7,003 nt of DNA from an uncultured Selenomonadaceae bacterium (lineage in GTDB: Bacteria > Bacillota > Negativicutes > Selenomonadales > Selenomonadaceae), in NCBI GenBank assembly GCA_905236325.1, contig CAJOPJ010000075.1, positions 1 through 7,003 of the forward strand. The letters run 5' to 3'. The notes below the pieces were generated by a model that ran no database searches, was not told the origin of the DNA, and saw only the letters and a list, made by a program, of their open reading frames with translations. The translations under genes and the position numbers were made by a program. Of this stretch, positions 1-5,473 are shown piece by piece (position 1 is the first letter of the stretch; the number at the start of each line of letters is the position of its first letter).

Positions 1-1
1 A

Positions 2-373
2 AGTATTCAAACTGCGACGGCTGATGCTGTTGAGTCAATGAAGTCCGGCACTGAAGATGTTAAGGCAGGTACAGAGGCAATACGCGAGGTCGGCGTTCAG
101 TTCAAGGAAATTATGTCTATGGTTGACGGTATCAAGGAAGAAATTGACGGTATCAACACTTCAGTGAACACAGTCAGCAACGGCGCAACTAAGATTGTTG
201 AAGCGACAGATTCAATCGACAGAGTAAGTCGCGCAACAAATGAACGCACGCAGAGCATCTCAAGTTCGACTGAATCGCAATCAGCGTCCAACCAAGAAAT
301 TGCGGCTGCCTCACAAGCACTTGCAAATTTGGCGCAAGATATGAACAATGTTATTTCGCAATTTAAACTTTAA
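2..373 (+). CDS. Methyl-accepting chemotaxis protein, C-terminal end (partial)
   Basis: Only the last 123 codons are present; the reading frame is open to the left edge, so the gene starts outside the window. The protein is a long alpha-helical repeat rich in Ser, Thr, Glu and Gln with regular hydrophobic spacing, as in the signalling domain of chemoreceptors, which relays ligand binding to CheA/CheW at the inner membrane. The stretch around 260-330, encoding TESQSASNQEIAAASQALA, matches the second methylation helix, where Glu/Gln pairs are modified by CheR and CheB. The end, NNVISQFKL, is a usual receptor terminus and lacks the CheR/CheB-binding pentapeptide of some enteric receptors. The CheA-contacting hairpin tip, sensor domain and membrane segments are not in view, so ligand and topology cannot be given. 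An internal ATG at 38 is in frame but is not a credible start because coding similarity continues upstream of it. A terminator follows the stop. Confidence 0.9.
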   Translation, partial: SIQTATADAVESMKSGTEDVKAGTEAIREVGVQFKEIMSMVDGIKEEIDGINTSVNTVSNGATKIVEATDSIDRVSRATNERTQSISSSTESQSASNQEIAAASQALANLAQDMNNVISQFKL

Positions 374-388
374 TTAATTTTCATTTGG

Positions 389-424
389 TAGTGGGCAGTA
401 AAAATGCTGTCCACTATTTTTTTT
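389..424 (+). terminator. Rho-independent terminator of the chemoreceptor gene
   Basis: A 10-base-pair stem (389-398 with 407-416, one G-U pair) with an 8-base loop is followed by eight T residues (417-424). It begins 15 bases after the chemoreceptor stop. Its T tract ends one base before the ribosome binding site of the next gene, so it may also act on that gene's transcript. Confidence 0.9.
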
Positions 425-425
425 G

Positions 426-433
426 AAAGGTGA
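426..433 (+). promoter_or_regulatory. Ribosome binding site deciding the ATG start at 438
   Basis: AAAGGTGA matches the 3' part of the extended anti-Shine-Dalgarno pairing (AGGTGA) and sits 4 bases before ATG 438. The in-frame TTG at 423 lies upstream of this site and inside the terminator T tract, so it is not the start. Confidence 0.75.
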
Positions 434-437
434 CGAA

Positions 438-1562
438 ATGATAAAAAATTTTTTGATTACAATAATTGCGCTGGTAATTTTCAGCAGTCAAAATATTATA
501 TACGCGGCAAATTATGATTGGAATCGCGTTCCGCACATTAGCAGTTATGCTGAACTTAGGAATTATGTTGAACAAGGCAGGCGGCAGGGTAAAAAAACTT
601 TTCCGGTGATTTTGGAAAATGGCTTGAATTTGACTGAGCCGACTGAATTTATTGAAAAAATTGCCTCTGCGCCAATGGTTCGCACTTCACATTTTAATGA
701 CGACAGCGGTCGCAGAGTTTTTGATATTGAAGTTGAATATCCCAGCATAAAAATTGTAAATGCTTATCTGAAAAATGATGTGGCTTTGTTGGATAATGAA
801 GAACTCAAGCTATTGAAAATTGCTACAGAAATTGTTAATAAAGCTAAAAAATTAAATTCAGAAATCGCGCAGGAACTTTATATTTATAATCAAATTTGCC
901 AGCGTGTGACTTACTATGATGAAGATGATAAATCGCCTGTGAACGGCAAGGCTAAAAATTTTTGCACAGCGATTGGCGCACTTATTGACGGCAAGGCAAA
1001 TTGTCAAGGCTATACCGACGCGTTTTATATGCTTTGCAGAATGTGCGGTTTTAATGTCAGCAGAATCAGCGGCAAATTGAATGGCGATGCGCATATTTGG
1101 AATACAATTACATTTGACGACGGCAAAACTTACTGCGTTGATGTTACTGACGGCGATACGCGTATGCAAAATATTAAAGCCTTCGACAACACCTACATTT
1201 ATTTTAATGCGCCGCTGGAGATTATGCAGATAAATCACGCCGCTGCTTGGGATATGCTTACAAATTTTCAGCGCACGATTGATGAAAAATATTCCTACCG
1301 CGCACTTAATGGCTTAGCTCAAACGCGCAGTGCTGAAGTCGGCTTGAAGTTAATTGCAAAAAAATTTGCGCAGGAAAATCGGCAAATTTTCTGCGTAATG
1401 ACACCGCAAGACAGAAAATTTTCAAAACGCAATTCACAACGCGCAGCTGATTTTATTGCTCAAGAAATTGCGGCTTATGGCGTGTCGTCACAGATAACTT
1501 TAAGCGTTCAAGAAATTGGCAAGTATTTATTTTTTATGGCGAAATTGAACAATCGGAGGTAA
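438..1562 (+). CDS. Secreted transglutaminase-like cysteine protease/peptidase-fold protein
   Basis: This 374-residue protein begins with a signal peptide: Lys3, a hydrophobic core over residues 5-22, and a likely cleavage after IYA or YAA near residue 23-24. It should therefore be exported or anchored outside the membrane. Residues about 140-240 form a transglutaminase-like core. The putative catalytic Cys189 lies in GKANCQGYTDAFYML, His219 in DAHIWN, and Asp235 in YCVDVTDGD, the usual Cys-His-Asp order and spacing. Bacterial members are usually thiol peptidases or have unknown cell-envelope substrates, so no precise substrate is assigned. The first 130 residues and the last 85 (290-374) do not match a domain I recognise; the C-terminal part is basic and probably a separate alpha/beta region. 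The gene is followed after 4 bases by the dehydrogenase gene, whose ribosome binding site lies in its last codons, so the two are probably one transcript. There is no room for a promoter between the preceding terminator and its ribosome binding site. Confidence 0.82.
   Translation: MIKNFLITIIALVIFSSQNIIYAANYDWNRVPHISSYAELRNYVEQGRRQGKKTFPVILENGLNLTEPTEFIEKIASAPMVRTSHFNDDSGRRVFDIEVEYPSIKIVNAYLKNDVALLDNEELKLLKIATEIVNKAKKLNSEIAQELYIYNQICQRVTYYDEDDKSPVNGKAKNFCTAIGALIDGKANCQGYTDAFYMLCRMCGFNVSRISGKLNGDAHIWNTITFDDGKTYCVDVTDGDTRMQNIKAFDNTYIYFNAPLEIMQINHAAAWDMLTNFQRTIDEKYSYRALNGLAQTRSAEVGLKLIAKKFAQENRQIFCVMTPQDRKFSKRNSQRAADFIAQEIAAYGVSSQITLSVQEIGKYLFFMAKLNNRR
1555..1560 (+). promoter_or_regulatory. Ribosome binding site for the TTG-started dehydrogenase
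   Basis: GGAGGT overlaps the end of the transglutaminase-like gene (its last base is the first base of that gene's TAA) and lies 6 bases before TTG 1567. This supports the TTG start and translational coupling. Confidence 0.75.
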
Positions 1563-1566
1563 ATTT

Positions 1567-2292
1567 TTGAAAACAGCAATAATTACCGGCGGAACTTCAG
1601 GTATTGGACTTGCGACGGCTAAAATTTTTTTGGCTGAAAAATTTAATTGCGTTTTGATTGGTCGCAGTGCAGAAAAATTTAACAAAATAAAATCTGAACT
1701 GCGCGGCAATTTTAAATTTATTTCGGCAAATATCGGCGAAGTTTCGGCGTGCGAAAATATAATTCAACAAACTTTAGAAACTTTCGGCGGCGTCGATGTC
1801 TTAATAAACAACGCCGGAATTTATCTTGAAGGCGCAATAACTTCGGCGACTGAATCTGACTTCGACAAAATTTTCAACACCAATGTTAAAGGCAGCTTTT
1901 TTATGTCGAAATTTGCCGCGCCTGAACTTACTAAAACGCACGGCACGATTGTAAATATTGCAAGCGATGCCGGACTGCGCGGAAATTATTTTTGCGCAAT
2001 GTATGCTGCTTCCAAAGGCGCAGTGATTGCTTTTACAAAGTCACTTGCGCTTGAACTTGCAAGTTTGGGCGTGCGCGTGAATTGTGTTGCACCGGGCGAT
2101 ATTTTAACGCCGCTGACTTTGAATCAACTGAAAAATTCCGGCGAAACTGTTGCCGATTTAGAAAAATTTTATCCACTCGGCAGAATTGGTAAAGCTGAAG
2201 AAGTTGCTAAAGCAATTTATTTTTTGGCAAGTGAAAATTCAACTTTCATAACCGGCGAAATTTTGAAAGTTGACGGTGGCTTAACTGCGTGA
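1567..2292 (+). CDS. Short-chain dehydrogenase/reductase (SDR), FabG-like
   Basis: This 241-residue cytosolic oxidoreductase is full length for a classical SDR (about 250). The Rossmann cofactor motif is TGGTSGIG at residues 7-14, followed by NNAG at 81-84, Asn106 in FNTNVKG, Ser133 in NIASDAG, and the YAASK motif with Tyr146 and Lys150. The complete Asn-Ser-Tyr-Lys tetrad has the normal 13-residue Ser-to-Tyr spacing. The C-terminus, ITGEILKVDGGLTA, is the typical SDR ending. Arg33 at the end of beta-2 (LIGRS) suggests NADP(H), by family analogy. It resembles 3-oxoacyl-ACP reductase and sugar or alcohol dehydrogenases, and family members are too similar for a substrate call; no fatty-acid synthesis genes are nearby. 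The start is TTG with a well-placed GGAGGT. It follows the transglutaminase-like gene by 4 bases, so the two are likely co-transcribed. No terminator hairpin is seen after it, so read-through into ychF is possible. Confidence 0.9.
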   Translation: MKTAIITGGTSGIGLATAKIFLAEKFNCVLIGRSAEKFNKIKSELRGNFKFISANIGEVSACENIIQQTLETFGGVDVLINNAGIYLEGAITSATESDFDKIFNTNVKGSFFMSKFAAPELTKTHGTIVNIASDAGLRGNYFCAMYAASKGAVIAFTKSLALELASLGVRVNCVAPGDILTPLTLNQLKNSGETVADLEKFYPLGRIGKAEEVAKAIYFLASENSTFITGEILKVDGGLTA

Positions 2293-2362
2293 ATGGAAAT
2301 AAAAATTTTGCAGGGAAAATAAAATATTGGCAGAATTTTTAATCTGAGTTTGAAAAATTTTT

Positions 2363-2368
2363 AAGGAG
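2363..2368 (+). promoter_or_regulatory. Ribosome binding site choosing ATG 2377 for ychF
   Basis: AAGGAG lies 2 bases before ATG 2371 and 8 bases before ATG 2377. The spacing strongly favours the second ATG, which also gives the family-typical N-terminus (M plus a few residues before GIVGLPNVGKS). Confidence 0.75.
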
Positions 2369-2376
2369 TAATGCAA

Positions 2377-3480
2377 ATGACTAATTTGGAAGTTGGAATA
2401 GTCGGCTTGCCTAATGTTGGAAAATCGACTTTGTTTAATGCGATAACAAAAGCCGGCGCAGAGGCTGCGAATTATCCTTTCTGCACGATTGAGCCGAATG
2501 TTGGCGTTGTTGCAGTGCCTGATAAACGCTTGGAAGTTTTAACCAAAATGTACAATTCAAAAAAAACTACACCTGCCAGCGTCAGATTTGTTGATATTGC
2601 CGGACTTGTTAAAGGCGCGTCGAAAGGCGAAGGCTTAGGCAATAAATTTTTGGAACATATCAGACAGGTTGACGCTGTGGCGCATGTTGTGCGCTGTTTT
2701 GAAGATGAAAATATAACTCACGTTGACAACACGATAGATCCACTGCGCGATATTGAAACAATACAGACTGAACTTTGTTTAGCTGACTTGGATATTGTTG
2801 AACGCCGACTTGAAAAGTTGACAAAAATTTTAAAATCCGGCAACAAGGAAGCTAAAATTGAAAATGACATTATGCAAAAAATTAAAAACGCACTCAATGA
2901 AGGCAAAACTGCACGCAGCCTTGAACTTTCGGACGAAGAAATTTTTGCAATTCGCGAAACAAATTTATTAACTCTTAAGCCAACTTTGTATGTTGCAAAT
3001 GTTTCTGAAGATGAAGTCGCCGGCGCAGAAAATAATCCCTATGTAGCCAAAGTCAAAAATCTGGCTGAAACTGAAGGCGCACAGGTTGTTGTTATTTGCG
3101 CAAAAGTGGAATCTGAAACTGCTGAATTGGACGACGATGAAGCTAATGAATTTTTGGCTGAACTTGGGCTTGAAAGTTCCGGACTTGACAGGCTGATTCA
3201 CGCGGCATTTGATTTGCTGGGCTTAATGACTTTTTTGACTTCCGGTCCTGATGAATGTCGCGCGTGGACTATTGTTAAAGGCACACCGGCTGTTAAGGCT
3301 GCAGGAAAAATTCACAGCGATATTGAACGCGGCTTTATTCGCGCCGAAATTGTAAATTATAACGACCTTGTCGAACTTGGCAGCGTCAATGCTGCGCGTG
3401 AAAAAGGCTTAGTCAGATTGGAAGGCAAAGATTACATTATGCAAGATGGCGATGTAACTTACTTCAGATTTAATGTTTAA
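2377..3480 (+). CDS. ychF: Redox-regulated ATPase YchF (OLA1 family)
   Basis: This 367-residue protein is close to the usual family length of about 363. YchF is a cytosolic P-loop NTPase of the Obg/TRAFAC class that binds ribosomes and has been linked to translation and oxidative-stress responses. The P-loop is GLPNVGKST at residues 10-18, and the G3 motif is DIAGLVKG at 73-80. The G4 position reads NVSE (208-211) instead of NKxD, the family's hallmark of ATP over GTP preference. The G5-like motif is CAKVE (241-245), where most members have SAKxE. His115, in NITHV, aligns with the histidine proposed as catalytic in E. coli YchF. A helical insert covers about 125-200. The C-terminal TGS domain (about 283-367) contains the family signature AAGKIHSDIERGFIRAE. 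An 84-base gap with no convincing promoter or terminator separates it from the dehydrogenase gene. A bidirectional terminator follows. Confidence 0.97.
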   Translation: MTNLEVGIVGLPNVGKSTLFNAITKAGAEAANYPFCTIEPNVGVVAVPDKRLEVLTKMYNSKKTTPASVRFVDIAGLVKGASKGEGLGNKFLEHIRQVDAVAHVVRCFEDENITHVDNTIDPLRDIETIQTELCLADLDIVERRLEKLTKILKSGNKEAKIENDIMQKIKNALNEGKTARSLELSDEEIFAIRETNLLTLKPTLYVANVSEDEVAGAENNPYVAKVKNLAETEGAQVVVICAKVESETAELDDDEANEFLAELGLESSGLDRLIHAAFDLLGLMTFLTSGPDECRAWTIVKGTPAVKAAGKIHSDIERGFIRAEIVNYNDLVELGSVNAAREKGLVRLEGKDYIMQDGDVTYFRFNV

Positions 3481-3500
3481 CAGATAAATTTTGCTAACAA

Positions 3501-3530
3501 AAAAACCTCCGACTTTGGGAGGCTTTTTTT
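3501..3530. terminator. Bidirectional terminator between convergent ychF and rsmH-ftsL
   Basis: CCTCC (3506-3510) pairs with GGAGG (3518-3522) around a 7-base loop. An A tract (3500-3505) lies on the left and a T tract (3524-3530, continuing after a G to 3538) on the right, so a U tract follows the hairpin on either strand. It begins about 20 bases after the ychF stop and about 12 bases beyond the ftsL stop on the other strand, so it serves both transcripts. The stem is short (5 base pairs, extended by A-U pairs past one mismatch). Confidence 0.85.
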
Positions 3531-3541
3531 GTTTTTTTATT

Positions 3542-3925
3542 TTAATTTTCGTGCGAAAAATACATTCTGCGCGGAACAGTCATTCCGAGTTCGTCTTCGG
3601 CAATTTGTTGTATTCGACTTGGCGATTTTAATTTTGCAATTTCAATGCGTAAGCGTTCATTCTCATGTTCAAGATTTTCAGCCTGAGTTTGAGTTGCAAC
3701 AAGCACATAGCCGCAACTTGCACTGATTCCGCTGCGAACAACAACAACCATTGCCAAAAGCGCAATAACCAAAAACGCAATTCTGCAACGCGACCTAAGC
3801 AGGTGATCTAATTTAGGACGACCTTTGATTATGTGAAATTGCGCTCTTTCCGCCTGCGCTTGGCTGTATTTTAAATTATTTGCACGACTTTTAACTTTTA
3901 GTTGTGGTGCTTGACGCGTTGCCAT
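3542..3925 (-). CDS. ftsL: Cell division protein FtsL-like
   Basis: This 127-residue bitopic membrane protein has a basic cytoplasmic tail (residues 1-48), one transmembrane helix (about 49-64, AFLVIALLAMVVVV) and an extracytoplasmic coiled coil (about 75-100, with NLEHENERLRIEIAKL). The conserved FtsL/DivIC ending SPSRIQQIAEDELGM follows at 101-115. FtsL joins the divisome with FtsB/DivIC and FtsQ/DivIB and helps activate septal wall synthesis by FtsW-FtsI. It lies directly after rsmH, the normal neighbour, with a 12-base gap. Its AAGGAGGA ribosome binding site (3931-3938, 5 bases from the ATG) overlaps the rsmH stop. Sequence conservation in this family is low, so the name rests on architecture, the ending motif and position. 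DivIC is the main alternative. Unusually, ftsI does not follow: the transcript ends at the shared terminator. Confidence 0.87.
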   Translation of the reverse strand: MATRQAPQLKVKSRANNLKYSQAQAERAQFHIIKGRPKLDHLLRSRCRIAFLVIALLAMVVVVRSGISASCGYVLVATQTQAENLEHENERLRIEIAKLKSPSRIQQIAEDELGMTVPRRMYFSHEN

Positions 3926-3937
3926 AAAATTCCTCCT

Positions 3938-4867
3938 TCAAATAATTTTTTCTGCCACGCGAAGTTTTGCTGATTTCGCGCGTGAATTTTTATCAACTTC
4001 CTGAACTGTAGCTTCAGTTGCCTTGCCAAGAATTTTTATTTCTGCCTTGTGCCCGCAAACGCATACAGGAAAATTTTTTGGGCAAACACAATCTTGCGCC
4101 AAGTTCTTGAATGTTTGCTTAACTAACCTGTCCTCCAGCGAATGAAAAGTTATAATTGCAATTCTGCCGCCGATTTTCAGGCGATTCACTGCCGACTTAA
4201 TTGAACTTTCCAAAATTCCAAGTTCATTGTTGACTTCAATTCGCACTGCCTGAAAGACGCGTTTTGCAGGGTGACCGACATTTTTAGTATGCGGCACATT
4301 GCGTTCAATAATTTTCACCAAGTCGCTTGTAGTTTCAATCGCCGCAGTCTTTCGATTTTCAACAATCGCCGTTGCAATGCGTTTTGAAAATCTTTCTTCG
4401 CCGAAGTCATGAAAAATTCTTGCAAGATCTTCTGCGCTGTAACTATTTATGACCTCAAAGGCAGTTAAACTTTGCGACCTATCCATGCGCATATCAAGTT
4501 TTGCGTTGTGAATGTAGGAAAAACCACGCTCGGCAGTATCAATCTGATGTGAAGAAACGCCTAAGTCAAAAACTGCGCCGTCAATTTTTTCAACCTGCAA
4601 GTCGTCCAAAATTTTTTCCAGTTCGCTGAAATTGCCGTGAACGCAATTAACTTTGCAGTTTAAATCTGACAAAACATTTTTTGCAGCAGTTAAAGCGTCC
4701 ATGTCTCTGTCAATACCAATCAGCCAACCTTGCGGATTAAGACTTTTGCCAATCAAGTGCGAATGACCTGCGCCGCCAAGCGTGCAGTCTAAATAAATTC
4801 CGGCAGGATTTATTTTCAGCGCAGAAATCACTTCCGACGGCATAACGCTGACATGATGAAAATTCAT
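3938..4867 (-). CDS. rsmH: 16S rRNA (cytosine(1402)-N(4))-methyltransferase RsmH
   Basis: This 309-residue SAM-dependent methyltransferase (formerly MraW) is full length for the family. It adds the N4-methyl group to C1402 in the decoding centre of 16S rRNA. Visible signatures are HVSVMPSEVI near the N-terminus, the SAM-binding DCTLGGAGHS (27-36), acidic Asp53 after beta-2, DLGVSSHQID (101-110), GHPAKRVFQAVRIEVN (198-213), FHSLEDR (241-247) and the C-terminal NSRAKSAKLRVAE. A cysteine cluster, Cys260, 262, 269 and 271, precedes the last part, as in many Firmicutes members. The ATG at 4867 has an AGGA ribosome binding site 9 bases upstream and a well-formed promoter about 30 bases upstream. 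It leads a two-gene transcript with ftsL. The usual upstream partner mraZ is absent: a divergent gene occupies that side. Confidence 0.97.
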   Translation of the reverse strand: MNFHHVSVMPSEVISALKINPAGIYLDCTLGGAGHSHLIGKSLNPQGWLIGIDRDMDALTAAKNVLSDLNCKVNCVHGNFSELEKILDDLQVEKIDGAVFDLGVSSHQIDTAERGFSYIHNAKLDMRMDRSQSLTAFEVINSYSAEDLARIFHDFGEERFSKRIATAIVENRKTAAIETTSDLVKIIERNVPHTKNVGHPAKRVFQAVRIEVNNELGILESSIKSAVNRLKIGGRIAIITFHSLEDRLVKQTFKNLAQDCVCPKNFPVCVCGHKAEIKILGKATEATVQEVDKNSRAKSAKLRVAEKII

Positions 4868-4895
4868 TACTTCACTTCCTAAAGTGCTTATTCAA

Positions 4896-4924
4896 TTTAT
4901 AACAAAAATTTCCTGCACTTGCAA
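4896..4924 (-). promoter_or_regulatory. Sigma-A-type promoter for rsmH-ftsL
   Basis: On the minus strand TTGCAA (4924-4919) and TATAAA (4901-4896) are separated by 17 bases. A TG one base before the -10 makes it an extended -10 promoter. The predicted start lies near 4889, giving a leader of about 20 bases before the rsmH ATG. Confidence 0.65.
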
Positions 4925-4930
4925 GAAAAA

Positions 4931-4947
4931 AATTTTCAGTGAAAATT
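4931..4947. repeat. Small inverted repeat between the divergent promoters
   Basis: AATTTTC and GAAAATT form perfect 7-base arms around AGT. The dyad lies between the two divergent -35 boxes (4924 and 4951), where an operator would sit. The arms are A/T-rich, so chance occurrence is quite possible. Confidence 0.35.
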
Positions 4948-4950
4948 CAT

Positions 4951-4978
4951 TTGACTATTATTTTTTTTGTGTTATAAT
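4951..4978 (+). promoter_or_regulatory. Strong sigma-A-type promoter for the DUF1858 gene and probably tRNA-Pro
   Basis: TTGACT (4951-4956), a 16-base spacer and a perfect TATAAT (4973-4978) preceded by TG at the extended -10 position. The predicted start lies near 4985, leaving only a few bases before the AAGGAGGT ribosome binding site at 4990-4997. Confidence 0.85.
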
Positions 4979-4989
4979 CTTACCTTGTT

Positions 4990-4997
4990 AAGGAGGT
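4990..4997 (+). promoter_or_regulatory. Ribosome binding site deciding ATG 5005
   Basis: AAGGAGGT is a near-perfect match to the 16S 3' end. It sits 7 bases before ATG 5005 and 4 bases before an in-frame TTG at 5002; the ATG is preferred by spacing and codon. Confidence 0.8.
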
Positions 4998-5004
4998 CTT
5001 TTTG

Positions 5005-5238
5005 ATGACAATTACAAAAGACATGAGCATTATTGATGTTGTCCAAAGTTACCCCGATACTGCAATGGTTTTTATGTATGCAGGAATGGGTTGTCTTGGC
5101 TGTGCGGCGGCGCATTTTGAAAATATCGAGCAAGGTTGCTTGGCGCACGGAATTGACGCTGACGCATTGGTTGAGGCTTTGAATGAGGTTGTTAATGCGT
5201 CCGACGAAGATGAAGAACTTTTGAAGGTTGCACAGTAA
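5005..5238 (+). CDS. DUF1858 small redox-disulfide domain protein
   Basis: This 77-residue protein consists of little more than one DUF1858 domain, described in families as the hybrid-cluster-protein-associated redox disulfide domain. The signature is visible: a start ITKDMSIIDVVQSYPDTA, a CxxC pair in GMGCLGCAAAHFE (Cys30 and Cys33), then IEQGCLAHGID and a helical acidic tail. The CxxC cysteines could form a reversible disulfide or bind metal, but no activity is established. A third cysteine, Cys45, lies where many members have another residue. It has no signal peptide, so it is probably cytosolic. The domain is often found fused to or near redox enzymes such as hybrid cluster protein, but none is in this window. 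It has its own strong promoter, divergent from rsmH, and there is no terminator before the tRNA gene 34 bases downstream. Confidence 0.88.
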   Translation: MTITKDMSIIDVVQSYPDTAMVFMYAGMGCLGCAAAHFENIEQGCLAHGIDADALVEALNEVVNASDEDEELLKVAQ

Positions 5239-5272
5239 GATTTGCTAATAGGTTAAGTTTTATAGATAACGT

Positions 5273-5350
5273 CGGGGCGTAGCTCAGTTTGGCTAGAGCG
5301 TTTGATTTGGGATCAAAAGGCCGCAGGTTCAAGTCCTGTTGCTCCGACCA
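5273..5350 (+). tRNA. tRNA-Pro (anticodon UGG)
   Basis: A full cloverleaf can be drawn. The acceptor stem is CGGGGCG (5273-5279) with TGCTCCG (5340-5346), and the D arm is GCTC/GAGC (5282-5285, 5296-5299) with GG in the loop. The anticodon stem is TTTGA/TCAAA (5301-5305, 5313-5317) around the loop TTTGGGA, the variable loop is AGGCC, and the T arm is GCAGG/CCTGT around TTCAAGT. The anticodon is TGG (5308-5310) followed by G37, the position methylated by TrmD in proline tRNAs. A73 and the CCA end are encoded (5347-5350). No separate promoter is seen in the 34 bases upstream. Confidence 0.96.
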
Positions 5351-5365
5351 CTTAAGAAAGTTATG

Positions 5366-5395
5366 ACCACTTTGCGTTTTGCAGAGTGGTTTTTT
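5366..5395 (+). terminator. Rho-independent terminator after tRNA-Pro
   Basis: A 10-base-pair stem, ACCACTTTGC (5366-5375) with GCAGAGTGGT (5381-5390) including one G-U pair, a 5-base loop, and a run of six T residues (5390-5395). It ends the DUF1858-tRNA transcription unit 15 bases after the tRNA. Confidence 0.92.
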
Positions 5396-5409
5396 AATGT
5401 ATGTGGTGA

Positions 5410-5438
5410 TTGACAGCTAAAGACTTGAAATTTATAAT
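5410..5438 (+). promoter_or_regulatory. Exact-consensus sigma-A promoter of the glycosyltransferase operon
   Basis: TTGACA (5410-5415) and TATAAT (5433-5438) are both perfect matches, with the ideal 17-base spacer. The predicted start lies near 5445, about 29 bases before the ATG at 5474. It lies just past the tRNA terminator, so this operon is an independent unit. Confidence 0.88.
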
Positions 5439-5473
5439 TTTATTTAATTTGAAAATTTTGGAGGAAAAAATTT

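Noticed and set aside
423..437. TTG 423 as the start of the transglutaminase-like gene
   Set aside because: It lies in the terminator T tract with no upstream ribosome binding site, and it would add five residues ahead of a normal signal peptide; ATG 438 has a well-placed site.
858..1238. 126-codon open frame on the minus strand
   Set aside because: It is antisense to the transglutaminase-like gene, including the catalytic motifs. It has no ribosome binding site or recognisable domain, and the plus-strand frame is clearly coding.
2293..2376. Promoter for ychF in the gap after the dehydrogenase gene
   Set aside because: TTGCAG 2308-2313 with CAGAAT 2331-2336, and TTGGCA 2328-2333 with TGAAAA 2351-2356, have acceptable spacing but poor boxes. 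Neither is good enough to call.
3529..3726. 65-codon open frame on the plus strand over ftsL
   Set aside because: It starts inside the terminator T tract, lies antisense to ftsL and shows no protein features.
5346..5372. Eight-base duplication GACCACTT at the tRNA end and in the terminator as an att repeat
   Set aside because: It is too short and too close together to mark an integrated element; more likely the terminator arm resembles the tRNA end by chance.
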